DNA of 64,000 nucleotides from Ctena decussata (lineage: Eukaryota > Mollusca > Bivalvia > Lucinida > Lucinidae): positions 31,490,503 to 31,554,502 of the forward strand of contig OZ022511.1 of assembly GCA_963989385.1 (NCBI GenBank), in the 5' to 3' direction. Position 1 is the stretch's first letter, and every line of letters starts with the position of its first letter. The notes under the pieces were generated by a model, which ran no database searches, had not been told where the DNA came from, and was given only the letters and a program-made list of their open reading frames with translations. The translations under genes and the position numbers were made by a program. Of the stretch, positions 10,865 through 21,428 are shown piece by piece.

Positions 10865-11889
10865 ATTTTAAGTAATGTTTTAATATTATTTTCAGTTGTT
10901 TTACACCAGCAGCAACACATGCACATACATTTACAAAAAACATCTTATGCAACATTCACATATAATATATGTATTATTGATCTGCCACATTACTAAGTAA
11001 GTTCCATTAAAATTGAGTTGCAAAAAAAGTCACTAGCTTATGGGAGACAAAGCCATTATGGTAATAGTGGCCACTTTAACAGCAGTATATCAGGCTTTCA
11101 AGTGTCCCTAAAATTCCTAAAAAATCATGACGTTTTGAGACCTTCGTGAAATTTCTAAACAATCACAAAAAGGCCAATTCCTTAACAAGCCCTTATTTTT
11201 TTTATCATCATCCCCAACTTTTCTCAGTTTCCAGTCTTTATGCCATTTAAATTGGGAAATTGCTTTGGCTATTGGGGGGGGGGGGACAACGCCCCCAGAC
11301 CCCCCTTTGTTAACTTTTTAGCAAAGATCTTTTGTCATAAACTTCCTTGCATTCATCATTTATAACGTGACTCTATCAATAAGTATTTATCAAATTTTCA
11401 AAACGCATTATAATGCATGTTTTTGCATATGATTTTGAAAGAAAAGCCATTAAATTCCTATTGTGAGCCCTAAAATTTTGCGAAAATACCCCAAATTTTT
11501 GGCAAAAATAGCCCTAAGTTTGCCATGTAGTGTTTGCAAGCCTGTATACTCATACAGAGATGTGTGCATCTATACCATGGGTTAAGAGAGTACCATGCTC
11601 TAGGAACTGGTTTGTAAAAGCAAGCTAAACCATGCCCTTTGCCTGCATGTTCTTTATGTGAGTTACTGATGTGGGTAAAATAAAAGGATGTTCATTCATG
11701 TGTGTAAAGGTCAAATAAATTAGGATCTAATAGTTCAGCTTATAAAATTTAAAAAAAATGTTTGGGTTAGTTTGTTGAAAAACTAAATTAGCTCTTTCAA
11801 TGTGACAAAAAGAAAGAAATTGATTTCAGAGGCCAGTGAAAAAAAAATATCCTGTCTACATCAAAAATACCAGCCAGAGAGTAGATTCA
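10106..11889. other. Non-coding sequence with homopolymer runs
   Basis: No gene was recognised. Includes a G run at 10613-10637, a C run plus (AC)n at 10832-10865 and a second G run at 11275-11285. Such runs are also likely assembly-error sites. Confidence 0.5.
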
Positions 11890-11975
11890 TTTTTCGGAAA
11901 GGCTACGTACTCCAGGGAAGCAGCAAACAGGTAGTCGCAGAATTTGCTCCCCTTTGTAAAAACGGCGGAAAACTT
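11890..11975 (-). repeat. Family B dispersed repeat fragment
   Basis: GGGAAGCAGCAAACAGG, TTTGCTCC and CCTTTGTAAAAACGGCGG are reverse-orientation words of family B. Confidence 0.5.
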
Positions 11976-12499
11976 TGAGGCATAACTATACACCTATCAG
12001 ATAATTATAAGTTGCTGCAATGGTTAGATTAATTATTGTACCTCTCTAGGCTAATACCAATCAGTTAAACCTGCCTTGTTTCAGAAGTCAAGAAATGAGC
12101 ATAATGCACAAAAGAACTATAGAGAAGTAGCAATAATCTATCATCATAACGGCAATTGACAAGGATCATGATTGGACATAAACTGATGACAGTAGTTTGA
12201 ATGAAATTGATTGATAATAACTTCTCTTTGCTGTGGACCAAATGACAGGAGGCAAATTACTTGACAAAGGGCTTTGATAAATTGCTATTGGCATTAAATA
12301 AGAAAACAAGAGATAATTCTTTATTTGTCACTTATATATACTTTAGAAAATATACTAATTATCACCAGTATGATTCAAGCAAGCAAGTTGCATGGATATC
12401 TGTATGCCGTATTTTGCGAAAAATAAGAGGGAAAAGAATGCATCCTTGACGCACACCGCTAAACTCACTAAAATTAAAAGTCGCAGTATATTTTCTAGC

Positions 12500-13747
12500 A
12501 TCAGCGGAATAAACAATATGAAGAAGCCCGACAGCGTTCAGATGGTGGAATTTCCTCCTGCAACTGGGGGTAAGGGTGTAGGACTGTTTGACCAAGGCTA
12601 CCAAATGGGCAGACCAGTACTAGTTCGAAAAGGCGGGCAATACAGAATCTCCTACAAAGGAATCGGAAGCAAGAGCAGGATGTTTATAATGGACCTTTAC
12701 CAAACGCTTATTGACATGAAATGGAGGTGGGTGACTTTGATTGTATTCGCAGCATTTATGTTCGTCTACTTAATGTTTGCAGTATTATGGTATCTAATGG
12801 GTTTGACTCATGGAGACTTCGAACATATTGGTGATCCAAACTGGAGACCGTGCATAGTTAACATGAGAAACTTTGCCGACGCACTTCTGTTTTCTATAGA
12901 AACACAGACTACCATAGGTTTCGGAACATTATGGCCGGATACAAAGTGTATTGGAACACTTCCCTTGGTTTATCTGCAAGTGACTGTAGGCTTTATGCTT
13001 GAGACATTTATTCTTGGTTTCGTACTGGTAAAAATATCTCGTCCAAAGCATCGCCGAAATACACTTCTGTATAGTAGTGTTGCCTGTATTGCGAAGGAAG
13101 AAGGGGAAATGGTGTTTCAAGTTCGTATTGGAGACATGAGGAAAAGTCATCTAGTAGACACTAAGGCTTATGGTATATTCATCAAAGATAAAGTATCAGA
13201 CGAAGGTGTTCATTATCCATTATTTCAACATCATATGGACTTCAATGCACATGGTATGGACGATAGAGTATTCCTAATATGGCCGCTTGTTTTAAATCAC
13301 AAAATTACAGAGGACAGCCCTCTGTATGGAATGAAACCAGAAGAAATCCTTCATGCAAATAATTTTGAAATTGTTGTAATTCTCGAAGGCACAATAGAAT
13401 CCACCGGTGAAGTGTGCCAAGCAAGAACTTCTTTTACATCCAAAGATCTTTTATGGGGCTATAGGTTTGCCAATATTGTTGAGTTCGATCATGAACACGG
13501 GAAGTGGAGAGCTAATTTTAAACTGTTTGACGATGTGATTCCAAGCCCGACGCCAAAGTGCAGCGCAAAACAATTCCACCAGCTAACAAGTAGGGGAGAT
13601 AAAGAAACTGAAGCCAAAGAGAATGGACAGCCTTATCTAAGAAAGGCGTTTTCTGAGAGAGATGTTGCTGAAAAAGATACAACAGAGGCAGAACAGAGTA
13701 AATTGGTCCAAGAGCTCAAAGACAGCCTAGCTAACAGCAGGTTTTAG
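12500..13747 (+). CDS. Inward-rectifier potassium channel (Kir/KCNJ family)
   Basis: A two-transmembrane K+ channel subunit that forms tetramers in the plasma membrane. I place the start at the ATG at 12518 because TTTTCTAG at 12492-12499 is a good splice acceptor just upstream, giving 409 residues. The open frame further upstream is probably intron. TM1 spans about residues 71-95 and the pore loop carries ETQTTIGFG with the filter TIGFG at 132-136. Cysteines 112 and 144 flank the pore as in other Kir channels. TM2 spans about 147-172. Glu162 lies at the rectification-controller position (Asp in Kir2, Glu in Kir4.1), which predicts strong or intermediate rectification. Next come SRPKHRRNT (a PIP2-binding basic patch), the G-loop region VVILEGTIESTGEVCQARTS and LLWGYRF. 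The whole CDS is in one exon, as is usual for Kir genes. The subfamily is not assigned. Confidence 0.95.
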   Translation: MSGINNMKKPDSVQMVEFPPATGGKGVGLFDQGYQMGRPVLVRKGGQYRISYKGIGSKSRMFIMDLYQTLIDMKWRWVTLIVFAAFMFVYLMFAVLWYLMGLTHGDFEHIGDPNWRPCIVNMRNFADALLFSIETQTTIGFGTLWPDTKCIGTLPLVYLQVTVGFMLETFILGFVLVKISRPKHRRNTLLYSSVACIAKEEGEMVFQVRIGDMRKSHLVDTKAYGIFIKDKVSDEGVHYPLFQHHMDFNAHGMDDRVFLIWPLVLNHKITEDSPLYGMKPEEILHANNFEIVVILEGTIESTGEVCQARTSFTSKDLLWGYRFANIVEFDHEHGKWRANFKLFDDVIPSPTPKCSAKQFHQLTSRGDKETEAKENGQPYLRKAFSERDVAEKDTTEAEQSKLVQELKDSLANSRF

Positions 13748-13994
13748 GAGGAGGTAAGAATTACTTCTGTATAATTACATGAATTTGACATAATGTATCA
13801 AGTAGCCTGAGTGACTCATTATTTTTATAGCGTATGTGTTCTTCCAGTAAGTTATTGCTTTGAAAAAAAAAACAACTAAAAAAACCTTTCATTGCAATTG
13901 TGTTAAATGTTGTTTCTAACATGTTACCTTCGATGAATAGATATTGTTTAAACCAAAAAAAAACTCCTTTGGTATCATATTTTTTTTTCAATTT
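13748..13994. other. Kir 3' flank
   Basis: Probable 3' UTR. GAGGAG-GTAAGA directly after the stop looks like a splice donor, so the 3' UTR may be spliced. No clear AATAAA was seen nearby. Confidence 0.35.
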
Positions 13995-14125
13995 AACCAT
14001 TTTTACAAGGGAAACAACTTTTGTGACTTCCTGTTTGCTTTTCTGAGCGACGCAGCCCTTCCAAATTGGAAAAATGGCTCTTACAGAGCCAAGTTCTTTC
14101 CTTTAAGAATAGATCCCCATTAGAA
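13995..14125 (+). repeat. Family B dispersed repeat copy
   Basis: TTTTTACAAGGGAAACAACT, TTTGTGACTTCCTGTTTGCT and TTCTTTCCTTTAAGAATAGA match the copies at 1420 and 30365. Confidence 0.65.
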
Positions 14126-14203
14126 AGGGTGACAAAAATGAAAATGACAAAGTTCCGCCTCTGTATTCCTATGTTCTAATTAGAACCGTGACATGGGAAA
14201 CGA

Positions 14204-14264
14204 GTTTTTTTTTTTTTTTTTTTTTTCTTCTCATACTGTTCCTCTTTTTTTTTTTTTTTTTTGA
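14204..14264. repeat. Poly-T tracts
   Basis: Two T runs separated by CTTCTCATACTGTTCCTC. Confidence 0.9.
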
Positions 14265-14389
14265 CGGTGTGCGAACAGTTCCTGTGGAATCTAAAGAGCA
14301 AAGTTGAAGACTGATCACAAAACTGGAATGCGCAGGCTATTTTTGTTTCTCCTTTATGTACCTATAGTACCTATAGATTCCTCTGGATC

Positions 14390-14610
14390 TACCGCAAAAA
14401 TTCTAAAAGTTGGGACACCTAAAATAATCACCGTAATTGTCTTAAATGTACAACGGTTTGGATTTATAATGCAATCAGATGTCTTAAAGATGCAGATCGC
14501 ACGGAAAACAGTGTAGATCCTGATCAAACTGCTCCTAGGAGCAGTCTGATCAGGATCTACACTGTTTGATCGGACATATAGGTCCCAATACTTAGAATTC
14601 TTACTGTATA
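14390..14610. mobile_element. Mariner-like palindromic MITE, family C copy 1
   Basis: The left end TACCGCAAAAATTCTAAAAG mirrors the right end CTTAGAATTCTTACTGTA. The centre is a long palindrome, GTGTAGATCCTGATCAAACT with its complement AGTCTGATCAGGATCTACAC. TA at each edge fits a Tc1/mariner target. Other copies are at 15687, 54982 and 62843. Confidence 0.8.
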
Positions 14611-14846
14611 TCATGTCGATTATACATGAAAACTGTAATCAGACTGCGAACATTCACAAGCCAATCTTTTTTTTTTATTTTAACATTCTTCCAACACTTT
14701 TTCTCGCCGTTTATTTCATGACGTTTCTCATACCACACCCAATATCAACCCGAAACTCTAGTAACATGAATTTAGTCTTTGGCTGATATGGGATATGATC
14801 TGAAAACACCTTTTGTAAGTGTGTGCCGAGTCCCGCCACGAATAAA

Positions 14847-15086
14847 TGAGCCGCGGCACAACAAAACCAACAAAGTGGCATGTGCGCCCAGTGAATACAC
14901 AGATCAGCCTGGACATCCGCCAAGTCCGATCACAGTCTTTGTTGTCAGCATGGAGCTAGCTTAGACCCTTAGCTACCCTTTAAGCACACAGGGAAGACTC
15001 TGGTCAGACAGAGCCGCTGCCTAGGCTGCTCTTAAACTTCACTAGGCGCACATGTCCCTTTGTTGGGTTTCTCGTGTCGGGGCTCA
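14847..15086. mobile_element. Foldback MITE family A, copy 2
   Basis: Opens TGAGCCGCGGCACAACAAAA and closes CTCGTGTCGGGGCTCA, with the internal GTAGCTTAGACC-like centre seen in copy 1. More diverged in the right half. Confidence 0.8.
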
Positions 15087-15686
15087 ATTGAGGTTCGAAC
15101 ATGTGCGAAGAATGGAGATTCAGCTTCGTGCTGCGTAGCCTGATCAAATCATTACCATTTGCGTCAATAATTTTAGATCCGGAAATCTAGACTCAGTGGT
15201 CAAAAGCAATTTCCCCATAGATTTTAGTGTATTTTTCATGTCTGAAAATAAATTTGTGTCACTTCTGTCTAATGTATAGCACTTGGTTTAGTACGGGTGG
15301 AAAGGTGAATGAATAATGCAAGCAATATGCATTTTTCATTGCAGTTGTTCATCATATAGTTTAAATTTTATGTTTGGATTTTAGTCACATTGTCTATGTC
15401 GTCGCCATTAACCTCAATTGATGGAAACTTGTTGTTTTCAAAAATTTTAAGTTCGACAGGCTATATCCTGAAACTGAGGGGACTGGACTGAGTTCTGTAA
15501 AAATATATACTGTATTGTTCATTTAGCTTTCTAACTAACCATAGTTGTTGTTTAATGATTGCTCAAGGAAAACTGCCAGATTTAATTTTCTTCTATACAT
15601 GAAAAATGCCCTTAAGTCTAAGACAAAATATTTTTATGGACTTTACTTTTGACTTTTGGGTGTATATACCGTCTCTTGTGCGTATA

Positions 15687-15892
15687 TACCGTAAAATTCT
15701 AAAAATAATATTTGATAGCCTATTGTGATTACTGTAATTATATTAAAAATGGAACAGTTTGGCTTTACAACGCAGTAAAGCGTCCAAAAGATGCAGATAG
15801 AAATGCAAACAGTGTAGACCCGGAGCAGTCTGATCTGGATCTGCACTATTATGACCAGACCGAGGTGTCCCAATATTTAGAATTCTCAGGTA
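15687..15892. mobile_element. Mariner-like MITE, family C copy 2
   Basis: Starts TACCGTAAAATTCTAAAAAT and ends GTCCCAATATTTAGAATTCT, with GTCCAAAAGATGCAGATAG and AACAGTGTAGACC inside as in the other copies. The central palindrome is shortened. Confidence 0.75.
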
Positions 15893-16012
15893 CTTGATTT
15901 CTACAAGAATCTCTAAATTAATGTTCTTCGAACAAGGTATATGTCTCTATGTCTCAATAGAAAGACAGTAATATGCATAAGGCGAATGCGAACAACTGGC
16001 ACAATGTCCTGG

Positions 16013-16250
16013 GCCCAAGGTTATAAAACTTTTTTCATGCTCAACTGAGATGAGCATGACATTTTACCTGCTAATAAAAAGCAAATTACTGATAAGTACA
16101 GTTGTTTTCTTGCTCACTTTAGCTGAGTATCAAATTTTCACTGCTTATGAATGTGAAAATGCCAACAGTAGTTGGCATTTTTGATTTATCGGCAGAGAAA
16201 ATTTCATGCTCAGCTGAGTTGAGCACGAAAAAAGTTTTATAACCTCGGGG
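16013..16250. mobile_element. 240-bp TIR element (MITE)
   Basis: CCAAGGTTATAAAACTTTTT at the left is mirrored by AAAAAGTTTTATAACCTCGG at the right. The arms extend about 60 bp through CATGCTCAACTGAGATGAGC and GCTCAGCTGAGTTGAGCACG. An inner AATGCCAACAGTAGTTGGCATT hairpin lies near 16155-16178. No ORF. The target duplication is unclear. Confidence 0.8.
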
Positions 16251-19056
16251 CCTGATCTAATTGCGTTACGTGGCCTGCAGGTTGTTCTGTTAAACCACAT
16301 GGAAAGTTTTTGTACCTAAGTGTGAGTTTGCCATGTTGTGCTAAATATAATGCAACTGGTCTTTCCACTGAGGGACAGAATAAAAATCATGAGCAAGTTT
16401 TCTTTTTTGGTTTCTCTCTGCTGTAAATGCGTTTAATTGTTCCTCCATATTTCGGTCTAAGATTCGTTCGCGACTGCCTAGCATCCGTTTCCATGACTTT
16501 TATTAAAATTATTCACCTATGATTGAGATCTAAATTTATCAGTCTTGATTTTATTATTATTATTTATTTATTTATTTCACAAAGAACAAGGAGTGCTATT
16601 TATTTATTTATTAATTTATTGTTGTGTCGTGGCTCAAATTATATTAACTAGTCATAGATGCTTTCATAGCAAAAACTTTTATAAAATAACAGCTTTTATA
16701 AACTGGTCATAGGTGCTATCTTTGGCAACACCGGTCACTGTAGATTTTATATTTGACAAGATGGTTTTAACCGGTTTTAGATGCTATGCTTGACAATAAT
16801 AAATATTATAAAATGTGCATAGATGCGAGACTACACACTATTCCTCATCATGCTTAACATACCTTAGGGAACAAACTACACTTTGGAACAATTTTAGGCA
16901 GCAAGACCTGAAATTTGATTCTATAAGCAAACCGTGAATATAGATTGTATCGCCAAATATTAGCTGCAGCTGTGAATTTAGCATAAAAACTATAAAATTA
17001 CACTTTGGAAGTTATAATATGGTTTTAGAGGCATTTAATTAAGTATTGTTTTTTCTAAAACTTATTTTGAAAATAGTATTGCACTTTTGGCGCCTCAATC
17101 AGTATTGAGGACAGTACTTATTGACTTAATGACCATGTCCGAAATTTCTTTCTGTCATAACTGCATATTTACACAAGAAAAATATTTCTGCCATACCTGT
17201 CAACTGACAGTTTGAATAATTGTGACAACACAGTGGAATTTCTGTTTTACACATTAAAACAAGATCAAAGCGCGTGAAGACATTAGAATCTGTCAATATC
17301 ACTGTCAATCGCGTGCGACTGTCAATCATACATCAAATTGCGCAACATCACATGTATATAACGGGACTTTTGTGAAAAAACATTTATTAGAAAGATCTAA
17401 AAGATACATGATGGATTTTCTTGTTTGTGGTTTGTGATTACGGTTTTTGTGCCTTTTGATTTTTTTCCAAGTTTGTACGGTTTGGATTGAGTCAATAAAT
17501 CTAGTTTTTCAAAATTAACGGTAGAAATGAAAATAGTTGAATTTGCGAACAACGAAGTTCAACATTGTTTGCCATTTAATCTTTGAATTCTCAATATGAC
17601 AGAGCTTGGAGAAAATATTTTTGAAAATTTTAGACCTAAATTTTGCCGCATGCCTTTCTTGCGCCAAAAGAGTCACTGCATTAGACACCAGGTTTTCAAA
17701 GAATGCAGACCCCATTTCAAACATTCGTCTGGTCAGGGTCTGCACTTTTCGCCTTTTCCCCTATATGATTGTGAGCGATAACTTCAATTAAATTACTTTA
17801 TGGACATTGAGTATACCAAAAGTCAATCTAATATTTGGATGTAAATTCTAAGAAGGTGGTAAGTAGTGTAACACTGGAATTGAATAAGACACTCTCTAAA
17901 AAGGAGACTACCTATTTCATTTGCTTGGAGGAAGGATTACCAACGACGGAGCTTCTATATTTTAGCACATCCCGTATTGTGTCCGTTTCTGCAATTGTAG
18001 TTAAAACAGAATTGTAGAAAACGACACAATATAGGTTTATGCTTCATACATCGATGGAATTTTAGAATATAAAGATCATGAAACGACAATACAGACCAGA
18101 ACTGAAATTGAACAGAATCTGAAATGCGTTGTGGACCACATATTTTTATTTTCTACTCATTTTTAGTATTCTATTCATTTTTAGTATTCATTTTATCATT
18201 CCGAAATGTTTCGTTGTTGGCTAAATATAAGTATCTTAGCATCGACTGCCAGAGACAACGATTGATTGTCTTATTCGTATGAACGTTGTTAAGAACAGAA
18301 CAGAACAAAACATATGTTCCGTTCTGTTCTTATGTTATAAAGGACACTGTTTGCTGCATACGTTGAGGACTTTATCAATGTATGACTTCAGACTGTTGTA
18401 TTGCCGTACTCAGTCTGTAACGGAAGCATATGGGTCTACGGAAAGTTTATTCTTTCCATTATTGTCTTGGGAGCCTTTCAAAAAGGTGTTGCGAAAAAGA
18501 ATAAAAATGTTAAAAGGAGCATTCAATAGACCACTGCCATTCTTCTTTTCCATGCATATATTTGTTAGACGTTGAACGGAAAAGTTTGTTATTCAGTCTC
18601 TTGTATATATACATCTACAGATATTTCTTTTTCAGATGACAAACGGATTCAGAATTCTTCAACTGCACAATGACTTAACAACGGAAGGAATTGACGCAAA
18701 ACAGAAGAACTGACGCAAGAAAATAAAGACACGAGATGATTTTTAACTTGTATTTTCTTTATATAACATAATAAAATTTTTGAACATAAACTTGTGTTTT
18801 TTAAACCACACATTATTTGCTTGCTTCAGCTAATAACATAAGAATACAATATCTTCATGTTTCAAAATAAATCTGGCCTCATACATGAAATATACCGAGG
18901 ATGCTCGTTCGTATCCGAGTTTTCTTATTCGCAGGTCACAGGGCCTACGCGAAAGATGAAGACTCAGATAAGCAGGTGCATTCCCGTAGTCTGCTGACAG
19001 TGTCATCCTTTCTTGCATACACAACCTACGGTTCTGACGAATCTGGATCGAACATA
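16251..19056. other. Intergenic sequence between Kir and SPATA22
   Basis: No gene recognised. Contains an ATTT-repeat patch at 16555-16622 and a short hairpin built on AAGAACAGAACAGAACA / TGTTCCGTTCTGTTCTT at 18290-18331. Confidence 0.45.
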
Positions 19057-19304
19057 TGAGCCGCGACACGACAAAACAAATAATAAAGTGGCATGTGCGG
19101 CCAGCGATGATTTAGATCATTCTGAGGATCCGCCAAGTCTGATAAGAGTCTTTGTGGCTCGCATAGAGTAAGTTTAGATTCTTAGCTACCCATTAAGGGC
19201 AAGCAAAGACTCTGATCAGACTGGGCGGATGTTCGGCCTGATCTAAGACTTCGCAAGTCCACATGCCACTTTGACGTTTGTTGATTTTGTAGTGTCGCGG
19301 CTCA
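19057..19304. mobile_element. Foldback MITE family A, copy 3
   Basis: Opens TGAGCCGCGACACGACAAAA and closes TAGTGTCGCGGCTCA. Its interior is more diverged than in copy 1. Confidence 0.8.
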
Positions 19305-19964
19305 ATAATGTTGAAAGAGCGTGAAAAGGGACCTTTCGGCATGTGCGAAATAGGAAGACTGTTCAGCCTGTACATCCAAGCAGTCTGATCAGCGTCTTCC
19401 CTTTCTATAACCTCTTGGAAATTACAGAGGGAAAACTAAAGATACTGATCAGTCTGAGCCGATGCGCAAGTTTAGTATTTATTGTATGCAGATGGCCTAA
19501 AGTCCTTTATCACACGACGCCAATCATTTATGAGCAGCGTCATGTGATTTCCAACAATGTGGCGTTGGTTACAAGCAAAGACTTTGATCAGACTGTCTGC
19601 AGTCTGATCATAGCCTTTACTTGACACATCAGCCTTCTATGGAAGTGGCCCAAGCCACAGAGCAAACAGTGAGGCCTCTGATTACTCTGTGTGGAACAGA
19701 AGAATGATCATTGCAACATTGTTGGACATGATGTTTTATGATCTGGAACGAATGAATAAATACTCATTGCTGTGTTTTCAAAAGTTCAAAATGCACGTAT
19801 CATTCCTCAATAACCACTGTAACATGGAAACCTATGCAATGAGACAAGAATAAGAATGGATTGAGTTTATCATCCCTTTCAACAATATTTCAGTGGTATC
19901 GGGACGATTGTAGGATAATGAAAAACTGTTTATAATCTAACCCAGTTAACGGTTGGAAAAAAAT

Positions 19965-20050
19965 ACCTCCTCCAGCGAGATTCTAACCCGGACTGCTGGC
20001 TAGGTAGGCCAGCGCTTAGCCCACAGCCACTCGGGCTCCTTAGTGGCATG
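19965..20050 (-). mobile_element. tRNA-derived SINE head
   Basis: The minus-strand reading has GAGCCCGAGTGGCTGTGGGC (A-box region) and GGGTTAGAATCTCGC (B-box region) at tRNA spacing. Arms are imperfect, so this is a SINE or tRNA relic rather than a working gene. Confidence 0.5.
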
Positions 20051-20235
20051 GAAACACAGTCAACGGAAAACAGTGAAAAACGGAGATTCGTCACAACTAA
20101 ATATATCTTAAAACACATGCACACTGTACATAACCTGACCAGTCTGCGTGGACACACAGACTGGTCAGAGTATGCGAAGTCCAGCTTTACAATGAACCGA
20201 TTGGTGTTGCGTGAAAAGGCACCTTAAGCCATCCA

Positions 20236-20340
20236 AGCAGGCACATGACGTCGTAATGACGTCGCACGGACCTCGACACGACGCGATGACGTCGCATCGA
20301 GGTCAGTACTACGTCATTTCGACGCCATACGCCCGCTGGG
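20236..20340. mobile_element. Small GACGTC-rich MITE, family D copy 1
   Basis: AAGCAGGCACATGACGTCGT at the left is answered by CGCCCGCTGGG at the right. The body is a chain of TGACGTCG words in both orientations. Related copies are at 21667, 22014 and 30622. Confidence 0.7.
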
Positions 20341-20534
20341 ATGTGCCAGCAATAAACGCTCAAATCAGCCTGTGCAGTCGCGGGAATTAACCAGTCTTCA
20401 CTTTTTACCATTTAGAGGATTCATTAACTGTGTATGCGAAAAAAGAAAAACGGATCAAAATACGCGGACGCGCCGGCTGATGTGAGTTTTTCCAGTTTGC
20501 ACATGCCGTAAGATACCTTTTTACGCAATGCAAA

Positions 20535-20773
20535 CGAGCTGCGACAGACAAAACCAACAAAGAGGCATGTTCGCCCAGCGAAGACTCATATCAGCCTGGG
20601 CATCCGCATAGTCTGTTCAGAGTCTTTGCTATACGCTTTAAGGGTAGCTAAGGGTCTTGGCCACCTCTGTGCTAACAGCTAAGTCTCTGATTAGACTGGG
20701 CAGATGCCCAAGCTAATCTGAGTCTTCGCTGGGCGCACCTGCCACTTTGCTGGTTTTGTCATGGCGAGGCTCA
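20535..20773. mobile_element. Foldback MITE family A, copy 4
   Basis: Opens CGAGCTGCGACAGACAAAAC and closes GTCATGGCGAGGCTCA. CAGCCTGGGCATCCGC and its mirror are present inside. Confidence 0.8.
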
Positions 20774-21207
20774 AATCAAATAACCGGTGAATGCCATTGT
20801 CAGTCTTGCACGAGCTCAAGCTGGTTTGAACATGCACAGTCCACACGTCTTCAGCATGGTCTCTAATTACAAAAAAAACACCGTGAACATCAACTCGTAA
20901 TAAACTTCCAAATCCAAAATTTCAACTGTGTGTGTGTGGCTCGTGAATTACACACATACAAACATGACTGTCTATTCATACGCACATACATTCACACATA
21001 CGTATGAACGGCACATACGCATATATGTGCATGCATCTTCAGGCACTTATACACCAATTTTGATTTCAAGTTTCAAGTTTTCGGGTTTAGAAATCGAAAC
21101 ACTGACTTTTAAAAGATCATTACGTGATTATAAGTTCGTATGTGAAAATTAAAAACGTTGTATCAGTACGTCCTCACAGGCGTCCGTATCATTTAATTTT
21201 CTAAGAA

Positions 21208-21213
21208 TTTATT
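21208..21213 (-). terminator. SPATA22: Poly(A) signal of SPATA22
   Basis: AATAAA on the minus strand, about 65 bases beyond the SPATA22 stop codon. Confidence 0.6.
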
Positions 21214-21277
21214 TCAGAATTTGGAATATTTTCAACATTAAAGACAGCAATACTGTGTAACAGTATAATTCACAAAT

Positions 21278-21428
21278 TCACAATTCTCGCAAAGTCCTAG
21301 TAAGTTTATGCATTAGCTGGTCACTTCTGTTGATCAATGGCCTACACATCCCCCTCTCTGCTTCTTGAACCGGGCGGATCGACGCTGCTCTGAAACTGTC
21401 TGTCTTCGTGTCAAGAGTTCCAACGCAT
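21278..21428 (-). CDS. SPATA22: SPATA22 terminal exon
   Basis: Acceptor CATGGCAG, phase 2 in. With the AG from the previous exon it encodes RCVGTLDTKTDSFRAASIRP and then 30 more residues ending LTRTLREL before TGA. CVG-x-x-D-x-K and S-I-R-P match the human C-terminus. Confidence 0.88.

Noticed and set aside
12392..12517. N-terminal extension of the Kir protein
   Set aside because: A splice acceptor sits inside it and the extra residues do not resemble Kir N-termini; the ATG at 12518 has good context.
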